DNA from: Micrococcales bacterium
GTDB lineage: Bacteria > Actinomycetota > Actinomycetes > Actinomycetales > Dermatophilaceae
Direction: 5' to 3'
DNA: 12,572 nt
Assembly: GCA_003132125.1 (NCBI GenBank)
Contig: PKWT01000111.1
Coordinates: 5,050 to 17,621, forward strand
The notes beneath the pieces were generated by a model. That model worked only from the letters and a program-made list of their open reading frames with translations, had not been told where the DNA came from and searched no databases. Shown in pieces: positions 7,221 through 12,572 of the stretch; within the stretch, counting starts at the first letter, position 1, and every line of letters starts with the position of its first letter. The translations under genes and the position numbers were made by a program.

Positions 7221-8101
7221 GTATCATGCTTGCGGACCTGGAGACCGAGCCGGTCGGTCAGCAGGAAAGCGCGGCCGGCGCCACGTGGTACGCCTTCCGT
7301 CACAACCCGATGGGGTTGGTGGCGTTGGGCCTCATGCTGGTCCTGGTGCTGGTCGGCCTCGCCGCGCCGTTGATTGTGCACTATCCCAGCGGCTTCACCA
7401 GCGACGTCCTGCAGTCCCCCTCCTCCCTGCACTGGTTCGGGACCGATAACCTCGGTCGGGACATCATGGCCGAGGTCGTCTGGGGGACCCGGATCTCCAT
7501 GACCGTCGGCTTTTGTGCCTCTCTGCTGGCAGTCACGTTCGGCGTGCTGATCGGCATGCTCGGCGCGTACTTTCCCAGAGCAGACACGGCTCTTGGGATG
7601 GTCGTCGACCTCTCCCTGTCCCTGCCCGTCCTGCCGCTGATGATCCTGGTGGCCGCGCTGGCCGGACCCTCGCTCGGCACGATCATCCTCGTGATCTCGT
7701 TCTTCTCGTGGCCCGAGGTCGCCAGGGTGGTTCGTTCCCAGGCGCTCTCGGTGGTGAACCTGCCGTACATGGACGCCGCTCGGGTGCTCGGCGGCCGGCA
7801 TCGCTGGATCCTGCGCCGTCACCTGTTGCCTGCGGTCGCGCCGGTGATCACCGTGACGGTTGTCCTGACTGCGTCCCGCGCGGTGATAGCCGAGGCAGGG
7901 CTGTCCTTCCTCGGCATGGGTGATCCGAGCAGCTGGTCCTGGGGACGCATCCTCTATGAGTCCCAGCAATCCGGATCCATGACCAGCGCCTGGTGGACGA
8001 CGCTGTTCCCCTCGGCCGCCATCCTTCTTCTCGTCGTCGCAGCGACCCTGATCGCCATTGCCTACAACGATGCCCGCAACCCGCGCAGCAGGGAGGACTG
8101 A
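7217..8101 (+). CDS. Peptide-type ABC transporter permease, DppC/OppC family
   Basis: Predicted 294-residue permease partner. A cytoplasmic N-terminus leads to a first membrane segment (about 33-54), then the hallmark HWFGTDNLGRD (72-82). Core segments follow at roughly 92-118, 126-150, 153-170, 208-230 and 265-284. The EAA-like loop reads PYMDAARVLGG (183-193) through RRHLLPAVAP (200-209), and the typical EAGLSFLGMG (226-235) is present. It starts in an ATGA overlap with the upstream permease gene and ends one nucleotide before the next ATG, so the pair is surely co-translated. With the DppB-like protein, binding lipoprotein and divergent ATPases it completes an importer with every expected part. 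Confidence 0.93.
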   Translation: MSIMLADLETEPVGQQESAAGATWYAFRHNPMGLVALGLMLVLVLVGLAAPLIVHYPSGFTSDVLQSPSSLHWFGTDNLGRDIMAEVVWGTRISMTVGFCASLLAVTFGVLIGMLGAYFPRADTALGMVVDLSLSLPVLPLMILVAALAGPSLGTIILVISFFSWPEVARVVRSQALSVVNLPYMDAARVLGGRHRWILRRHLLPAVAPVITVTVVLTASRAVIAEAGLSFLGMGDPSSWSWGRILYESQQSGSMTSAWWTTLFPSAAILLLVVAATLIAIAYNDARNPRSRED

Positions 8102-8102
8102 C

Positions 8103-9278
8103 ATGGCGTTCCGGCAGCGGCTGGACGCGTCGTTCTACGCGACGGTGCAGGAGAACGTGCGCCAGGATTTGGACACCGAGGGGCTCGATGGCATCATCCT
8201 CGACCATCCGGACGACGTTGCTTACCTCACCGGCTTCTTCCACCACCCCTGCGAGCGGCCAGTGGTCGTGTACGTCGGACGTGCTGACCCCACCGTGCTG
8301 CTCGTGCCGGAGCTGGAGCGCGAGCACGCTCAGTGGCAGGAGGCTGCCGCAGAGGTCGTCACTTACCCCGAGTACCCCGGGGTGGTCGAGCCACTAACCG
8401 TCCTGTCGCGCGCCATACCGGCGCGCCGGCGGATCGGGGTCGGGCCGAGCATCAGCATCGGCCGGCTGCGTCTGCTTCAGAGGGCTTTTCCCGCCGCCGA
8501 GATCGTCGAGTCCGAGATCGTCACCTTCGCTCGCTACGTCAAGCACCCGCAGGAGATCGCCTTGCACCAGGAGGCGGCACGAATCACCGATGCGATGCTG
8601 GAAGCTGGCGTCGGCCTCGTCTCAGACGCGCTGAGGACCGGGGGGACGATGCCGAGCGAGTCCGATCTCGCCGCCCACGTCGGTGCGGTGGGAACGCGGA
8701 TCATGTACGCCGAGCACGAGAACGTCGTCGTCGTCGGCTTCCTGGCGGGCGGCCTCGTCTATGCCGGAGCCAACAGTGCCAAACCGCATGGGCTGCCATC
8801 CGCCTACCGCCTCAGCCCTGGCGACACGTTCATGCTGTCGCTGGGCTGTGCCGTCGGCGGCCGTTTCGTGGAGGGAGAGCGCACGTTCTTCCTGGGTGAG
8901 CCCAGCGCGGAGCAGGAGCGCTACTACGAGGCCGTGCGGGCTGCGCAACAGACCGGCATCGACTCACTGCGCCCCGGCATCACCTGTGCCGAGTCGAACG
9001 CCCTGTGCCTTGACGTCATCCGCGACGCCGGCCTGGGCCAGTTCCTCCAGCATCGGCAGGGTCATGGAATCGGTGTGGGGATGCACGAACCGCCCTGGCT
9101 TGAGGACGGAGACGACACGGTGCTGCAGGAGGGCTTCGTGGTGTCGAACGAACCAGGAATCTACATCCCCGGCCATGCCGGGTACCGCATCTCCGACTCG
9201 ATGCAGATCACGGCCCACGGCGCCGTGCCGTTCACCCACTTCGCCAAGACGCTCGACGATGTCGTCATCGCAGCCTAG
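8103..9278 (+). CDS. M24-fold (pita-bread) hydrolase, creatinase / Xaa-Pro peptidase-like, metal ligands altered
   Basis: Predicted 391-residue cytosolic protein. Residues about 10-145 form the creatinase/prolidase N-terminal domain and 150-391 the pita-bread catalytic domain. Conserved positions: H229 (AKPHG), H321 (QGHGIG), H328 (MHEPP) and E350 (SNEPG). Three of the five M24 metal ligands appear changed. The first Asp is S246 in MLSLG, the second is E258 in VEGERTFF, and the final Glu is S364 in YRISDS. The ERT block after the second position recalls creatinase, a metal-free M24 member of similar length. Metal-independent C-N hydrolysis is therefore more likely than classic Xaa-Pro aminopeptidase activity; loss of activity is also possible. 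ATG 8103 is chosen over 8058 because AGGGAGG (8090-8096) lies 6 nt upstream and the longer form would overlap the permease gene. Candidate activities include hydrolysis of a guanidino or N-acyl compound, or of a proline-type amide. Confidence 0.82.
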   Translation: MAFRQRLDASFYATVQENVRQDLDTEGLDGIILDHPDDVAYLTGFFHHPCERPVVVYVGRADPTVLLVPELEREHAQWQEAAAEVVTYPEYPGVVEPLTVLSRAIPARRRIGVGPSISIGRLRLLQRAFPAAEIVESEIVTFARYVKHPQEIALHQEAARITDAMLEAGVGLVSDALRTGGTMPSESDLAAHVGAVGTRIMYAEHENVVVVGFLAGGLVYAGANSAKPHGLPSAYRLSPGDTFMLSLGCAVGGRFVEGERTFFLGEPSAEQERYYEAVRAAQQTGIDSLRPGITCAESNALCLDVIRDAGLGQFLQHRQGHGIGVGMHEPPWLEDGDDTVLQEGFVVSNEPGIYIPGHAGYRISDSMQITAHGAVPFTHFAKTLDDVVIAA

Positions 9279-9306
9279 ACATCGCCCACATCGCCAGGGA
9301 GGCCCC

Positions 9307-10158
9307 ATGTTCGTCCAGATCAACAACAACAGGCTCAACGTCGAGGTGATGGGCCCAGACGATGCTCCCGTCATGATCGTCCACCACGGGGCCCCAGGCC
9401 TAGGCACGCTCGCCGAGCCGAAGGCGAGCTTCGGACCTCTCTCCGACGTCTACAAGGTAGTCGTCTTCGACGCCCGCGGCTCGGGGCAGAGCGAAGGCCA
9501 CGGTCCGTTCACCCACGAGCAGTGGGCGGCCGACGTCGAGGGCCTTCGGCAGTGGGTCGGTGCCGAACGGTTCATCATGGCCGGGGGCTCCTACGGGGGC
9601 TTCATCTCGATGGAGTACGCCATCAGACACCCCGAGCGCCTGTTGGCGCTCGTCCTGCGCGACACGTCGGCAGACAACGCCAACGAGGAGATGGCCCGCG
9701 CCAATGCCCTAGCCAGCGCACGGGTGGAGCTTGACCTCGGCAAGTTCCGCCGGATCATGGACGGCTCGACCCGCGACAACCCCGACCTGAAGGAGTGCTG
9801 GGCGGAGATCCTGCCGCTGTACGACCACGTCTACGACCCTGCGAGCGTCGGGCGCAAAGTGGAGGCGACGACGTACCGCTACGAGACGCACAATTGGGCC
9901 TTCACGGAGAACATGCCCCGCTACGACATCAAGTCCCGGCTTTCCCAGATCGCCTGCCCCACGCTGGTCACGGTGGGACGCGGTGACTGGATCACGCCGG
10001 TAGCCTGTAGCGAGACGATCACCTCGCTGATCACGGACTCGCGTCTGGAGGTGTTCGAGGAGTCGGGACACTCTCCCCAAGTCGAAGAGGCCGAGAAGTT
10101 CCAACGTCTGGTGCGTGAATTTCTCGACGAGGCGCTGTCAAAGGGAGCTGCAGTCTAG
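9307..10158 (+). CDS. Alpha/beta hydrolase, proline iminopeptidase-like (S33-type)
   Basis: Predicted 283-residue cytosolic serine hydrolase. The oxyanion-hole motif HHGAPG (26-31), the DARGSGQSE block (55-63), the nucleophile elbow GGSYGG (93-98, Ser95), the acid D227 in GRGDWITP and the catalytic H255 in ESGHSP make a complete triad. The pattern resembles prolyl aminopeptidases and related amide or ester hydrolases, but many esterases share it, so peptide activity rests on context. The ATG at 9307 has AGGGAGG (9296-9302) 4 nt upstream and follows the M24 gene by 28 nt. The longer frame that covers it is a shadow of the M24 gene. Its TAG directly abuts the next start. With the M19 and M24 proteins it makes three unrelated hydrolase folds in one operon, consistent with stepwise breakdown of the imported compound. 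Confidence 0.85.
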   Translation: MFVQINNNRLNVEVMGPDDAPVMIVHHGAPGLGTLAEPKASFGPLSDVYKVVVFDARGSGQSEGHGPFTHEQWAADVEGLRQWVGAERFIMAGGSYGGFISMEYAIRHPERLLALVLRDTSADNANEEMARANALASARVELDLGKFRRIMDGSTRDNPDLKECWAEILPLYDHVYDPASVGRKVEATTYRYETHNWAFTENMPRYDIKSRLSQIACPTLVTVGRGDWITPVACSETITSLITDSRLEVFEESGHSPQVEEAEKFQRLVREFLDEALSKGAAV

Positions 10159-11157
10159 GTGTCGATCGCCCCCAACCAGTTCGACGAGCTGGACCGACGC
10201 ATCATCGTCGCGCTGCAAAATGATGGCCGCGCCAGCTGGACGGAGATCGCCGAGCATTCCGGCACGTCGTTGGCCACCGTCACAAGGCGAGGTCAGCAAC
10301 TGCTGACCTCGGGCGCGATCCGGATCGGGGTCAGCAGCGACATCAACTCGCCCGGCACCGCCGACATGTTCGTCCTGCGGATCGGATGCCGTGCAGGAAC
10401 CCAGATGCAGGTGGCCCGAGCCCTGGCCGAGCGGGCGAACTTGCGCTTCCTATGCGTCGTCACCGGCAACTTCGACCTCCTAGCGGAGCTCGTCTGCAAG
10501 AAATCGGAGTCGCTGCACGTTCGGCTCATCAACGAGATCCAGGCAATCGACGGCGTCGAGGTGTGCGAGAGCACCCCTGTTCTGCACACCTACAAGGTCA
10601 CGCAGAGCTGGGCGCAAGGACTGATCTCGGAAAGCGAGCCGACAGCAACTTCGGTGACGGAGCCGCACTCGTGCGACCCGTCCCACTTCGACGAGACCGA
10701 CCTGCGGATTCTCGAGCAGCTCCGCGAGGACGGTCGCGCCAGCATGCGCTCCGTCGCGGAGGTCCTGGGCGTTAACGAAAGCACTGTGCGACGGCGGTTC
10801 GAGTCCATGCGGGAACGTGGCTGCGCGTGGGTGCTCACGCTGGTCGCCGCCTCTGCTCTCGGGTTCCAGTCCGAGATCATCCTTAACATCTCGGTCAGTC
10901 CGTCGCGCTTGGACGCGGTGGCCCATGAGCTCGCAACGTACGTCGGCGTCCGCTACCTCGCAGCCACCCTGGACTGCTCGCTCATGTGCGAGGTGATCAT
11001 GCCCTCCACCCAGGACGTCTACGACTTCGTGACCCACGGCCTGGGAACGATCGACGGCGTACTGGGCTGGACCGCCAACGTCGAGCTCCTGACCCTGAAA
11101 CGGGGGTTCCTCGAGACGCCCTGGTGGAAGAGCATGGCGGACGACGAACAGAGCTGA
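10159..11157 (+). CDS. Double-length Lrp/AsnC-family transcriptional regulator
   Basis: Predicted 332-residue DNA-binding regulator made of two complete Lrp/AsnC units in tandem. First helix-turn-helix: about 8-55 (FDELDRRIIVALQNDGRAS). First ligand-binding (RAM-type) domain: about 68-148. A linker at 150-175 follows. Second helix-turn-helix: about 177-222 (FDETDLRILEQLREDGRAS). Second RAM-like domain: about 235-316. Usual Lrp proteins are about 150 residues and dimerise; a fused form carries both halves in one chain. The GTG start abuts the TAG of the hydrolase gene, with GGGAG (10143-10147) 11 nt upstream. Lrp-type proteins often sense amino acids and control uptake or catabolic genes, so local control of this operon and the divergent ATPase genes is likely. 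The gene ends exactly where a transposase remnant begins, so its last residues could have been altered, although both domains look whole. Confidence 0.9.
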   Translation: MSIAPNQFDELDRRIIVALQNDGRASWTEIAEHSGTSLATVTRRGQQLLTSGAIRIGVSSDINSPGTADMFVLRIGCRAGTQMQVARALAERANLRFLCVVTGNFDLLAELVCKKSESLHVRLINEIQAIDGVEVCESTPVLHTYKVTQSWAQGLISESEPTATSVTEPHSCDPSHFDETDLRILEQLREDGRASMRSVAEVLGVNESTVRRRFESMRERGCAWVLTLVAASALGFQSEIILNISVSPSRLDAVAHELATYVGVRYLAATLDCSLMCEVIMPSTQDVYDFVTHGLGTIDGVLGWTANVELLTLKRGFLETPWWKSMADDEQS

Positions 11158-11480
11158 TCGGTAACCACTTCTACCCGCAGCAGAAGCTGGTCTCCAAGGT
11201 CCGCGACGGTGCGAAGATCACCAAGAAGTACGACACCGCGACCACTCCTTACGCCCGAGTGATGGACCACTCTGACGTGAGGGCTCTGCCGAAACGACGA
11301 CTGCGCTCACAGCACGCCTCATTCAACCCGGCAGCTGTGCAACGGCAGATCCAGGCCTTGGCTGATGAGTTGTTGACCCTGGCCACCGCGAAGGGACAGC
11401 CCAGCCGCAAACCCGCCGTCACCGCTGCCGGCACGCGGACCTTTTCAGATGAGGCAACAGGGAGTTTCGTCTTACGGTCG
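11158..11480 (+). pseudogene. C-terminal remnant of an integrase-core (DDE) transposase
   Basis: From about 11157 the frame reads NHFYPQQKLVSKVRDGAKI and then TKKYDTATTPYARVMDHSDV. Later FNPAAVQRQIQALADELLTL follows. This is the characteristic C-terminal tail of actinobacterial integrase-core transposases. The catalytic part, the start codon and the left end are absent, so only the last 90 to 110 residues remain. The frame continues past the expected end (to 11633), and the exact 3' limit is unclear; TGAGGCAACAG at 11450-11460 may belong to the element's end, but no terminal inverted repeat or target duplication could be identified. The remnant begins directly at the stop of the Lrp gene, which indicates a deletion or recombination event at this point. 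Family assignment within IS elements is not made. Confidence 0.7.
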
Positions 11481-11511
11481 TTGGCGCAGGATGGGAATCT
11501 TGATGTCTCTT

Positions 11512-11528
11512 ACCGTGCCGGGCACGGT
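11512..11528. terminator. Perfect hairpin, likely transcription terminator
   Basis: ACCGTGCC (11512-11519) and GGCACGGT (11521-11528) are perfect inverted copies around one base. It lies 14 nt beyond the stop of the DJ-1/PfpI pseudogene on the minus strand, the usual place for that gene's terminator. On the plus strand it is followed by the pyrimidine-rich CTTCCTGTT, so it could also stop rightward transcription coming from the operon. Confidence 0.5.
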
Positions 11529-11542
11529 CTTCCTGTTCGGCG

Positions 11543-11905
11543 TCAGCTGAGCTGCTTGACCACGGCGCCCGCGACGGCCTTGGCACTGCCGGGGTTCTGC
11601 CCCGTGATCAGTCGGCCGTCCTCGACGACGTAGGTGTCAAACGGCTGGTCGGCGAGGGTGTACTTCCCAGCGCGCTCCTTCAGGTCGTCCTGCAGGCTGA
11701 ACGGGACGGCCTCGCCGCGCTGAGCGAGTTCCTCTTCGGGCCAAGAGAAACCAGTGACATCCTTGTCCGTGACCGTTACTGATCCTGACGTTGTTCACTC
11801 CGGCCCGTTCCGTGGCAGACCGCGGAGACGATCTTGTTGGACTCGTAGAACTCGGTGATCAGGCTCGCAAGCCCGGCTACCCGCCCTCGGGAAGGGGACC
11901 TTGCT
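11543..11905 (-). pseudogene. Truncated, frameshifted DJ-1/PfpI-family (type 1 glutamine amidotransferase-like) gene
   Basis: Hand translation of the minus strand gives family-typical pieces in more than one frame. VAGLASLITEFYESNKIVSA and then VCHG, the nucleophile-elbow Cys, lie in one frame (about 11880-11812). AGVNNVRISNG follows in a second frame. VTVTDKDVTGFSWPEEELA and the C-terminal end FDTYVVEDGRLITGQNPGS through VVKQLS lie in a third, with the stop at 11545-11543. Two +1 shifts, near 11808 and 11780, explain this. A further break near 11881 leaves LPEGG out of frame. The N-terminal half of the usual protein (about 220 residues in the family) is missing beyond about 11905. A functional relative would be a DJ-1/Hsp31-like chaperone, deglycase or hydrolase. 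The gene is almost certainly dead here unless the shifts are sequencing errors; the missing N-terminus argues against that. Confidence 0.75.
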
Positions 11906-12000
11906 CCAGCCATCGACCGAGGCTACTTGCCGGTCCGACCCGGCCTCTGGCCTTGTGGATTCGATAGTCTGAGCGCCAAACCAGATCAGAGGAGAGCGGC
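11906..12000. other. Leader region of the mycothiol-dependent dehydrogenase gene
   Basis: Short non-coding stretch that must hold the promoter of the downstream gene unless the gene is read from further left. TAGTCT (11965-11970) fits a TAnnnT -10 box, but no convincing -35 lies at the right distance. AGAGGAG (11988-11994) is the ribosome binding site, 6 nt before the ATG. Confidence 0.35.
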
Positions 12001-12572
12001 ATGCCCAGCACCGTCAAGGGAGTAATCGCTCGCACCAAGGGTGCGCCGGTGGAGATCGTCGACGTCATCGTGCCGGATCCGGGTCCTGGTGAAGCCGTTG
12101 TCAAGATCGAGGCGTGCGGGGTCTGCCACACGGACGTGCACTACCGCGAGGGTGGCATCAGCGACGAGTTTCCGTTCCTGTTGGGCCATGAGGCCGCTGG
12201 TGTGGTCGAGGCGGTGGGCGAGGGTGTCACCAATGTCGCGCCGGGCGACTTTGTCATCCTGAACTGGCGCGCTGTGTGCGGTCAGTGCCGGGCGTGTGCC
12301 AGGGGCAAGCCGCAGTACTGCTTCAACACCCACAACGCCAAGCAGAAGATGACCTTGACCGATGGCACGGAGCTCTCGCCGGCGTTGGGGATCGGCGCGT
12401 TCATCGAGAAGACCCTGGTTGCGGCCGGTCAATGCACCAAGGTCGACCCGCAGGCCGATGCCACCACCGTGGGTCTGCTGGGCTGCGGGGTGATGGCGGG
12501 GTTTGGTGCTGCGGTCAACACTGGTGGTGTCAGTCGTGGTGACTCGGTGGCCGTGATCGGCTGCGGCGGTGT
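12001..12572 (+). CDS. mscR: S-(hydroxymethyl)mycothiol dehydrogenase (mycothiol-dependent formaldehyde dehydrogenase), 5' part
   Basis: First 190 residues of a zinc-dependent medium-chain dehydrogenase, cut by the window edge; the family's full length is about 360. It oxidises the formaldehyde-mycothiol adduct with NAD and also handles S-nitrosomycothiol in studied relatives. Catalytic zinc region: C39 and C42 in CGVCHTD, with H63-E64 in GHEAAG. Structural zinc ligands: C93, C96, C99 and C107. The block QKMTLTDGTELSPALGIGAF (115-134), followed by QCTKVDP, closely matches the mycobacterial AdhE2/MscR protein as I recall it and separates this group from glutathione-dependent enzymes. The start of the Rossmann glycine motif (VIGCGG, 185-190) is at the edge. 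The ATG at 12001 has AGAGGAG 6 nt upstream. It implies a mycothiol-making actinobacterial host and appears unrelated to the peptide operon. Confidence 0.92.
   Translation, partial: MPSTVKGVIARTKGAPVEIVDVIVPDPGPGEAVVKIEACGVCHTDVHYREGGISDEFPFLLGHEAAGVVEAVGEGVTNVAPGDFVILNWRAVCGQCRACARGKPQYCFNTHNAKQKMTLTDGTELSPALGIGAFIEKTLVAAGQCTKVDPQADATTVGLLGCGVMAGFGAAVNTGGVSRGDSVAVIGCGG

Noticed and set aside
7184..8104. Minus-strand open frame of 306 codons opposite the second permease gene
   Set aside because: Rich in Gly, Asp, Arg, Gln and His without any motif, as expected opposite a hydrophobic membrane protein gene; no ribosome site was seen.
9279..9295. Short direct repeat of ACATCGCC between the M24 and hydrolase genes
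   Set aside because: Only two 8-nt copies in GC-rich spacer DNA; easily due to chance and without a clear role.
8683..9306. Possible fusion of an upstream 200-residue segment to the alpha/beta hydrolase
   Set aside because: This segment is the out-of-frame shadow of the M24 gene; AGGGAGG 4 nt before the ATG at 9307 and the normal N-terminus of the hydrolase mark the true start.
1..12572. CRISPR arrays, tRNA or rRNA genes, riboswitches, replication origin
   Set aside because: No regularly spaced repeats, no cloverleaf-like segment and no conserved RNA or origin motif was found on reading either strand by eye; a covariance-model scan could still reveal small RNAs.

Overview
The window is high-GC DNA, probably from an actinobacterium. 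The best taxonomic clue is the right-edge gene, a mycothiol-dependent formaldehyde dehydrogenase, because mycothiol is the actinobacterial low-molecular-weight thiol. GTG and TTG starts and tightly packed genes fit this. The genus cannot be read from the sequence.

Layout. (1) 1-118 is non-coding. (2) 119-883 (+) encodes a STAS plus HATPase_c protein of the anti-sigma-factor/serine kinase type, followed by a hairpin. (3) 884-1114 is a convergent intergenic gap. (4) 1115-3188 (-) holds two coupled ATPase genes of a family-5 (dipeptide/oligopeptide) ABC importer. (5) 3189-3392 is a divergent promoter region with two back-to-back promoter-like elements. A 7-bp inverted repeat (GCATTGC/GCAATGC) lies in the spacer of each. 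(6) 3393-11157 (+) is a compact run of seven genes: M19 dipeptidase, solute-binding lipoprotein, two permeases, a creatinase-like M24 protein, an alpha/beta hydrolase resembling proline iminopeptidase, and a double-length Lrp/AsnC regulator. Most neighbours overlap, abut or lie within about 31 bp. (7) From about 11158 there is debris: a transposase C-terminal remnant (+) abutting the Lrp stop, a hairpin, and a frameshifted, N-terminally truncated DJ-1/PfpI pseudogene (-). (8) From 12001 (+) starts the mycothiol-dependent dehydrogenase, cut by the window edge.

How it works together (inference). The divergent block looks like one regulon. The lipoprotein captures a peptide or amide-type solute, the two permeases and two ATPases import it, and three cytosolic hydrolases of unrelated folds break it down. 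The terminal Lrp-type regulator probably senses a product or substrate and acts at the shared promoter region. The M19 enzyme has an HxH in place of the usual HxD metal motif. The M24 protein has lost three of the five metal ligands, as in creatinase. The substrate may therefore not be an ordinary dipeptide; a modified, proline-containing, cyclic or guanidino/amide compound is possible. The transposase scar at the right boundary suggests the module is an acquired or rearranged block.
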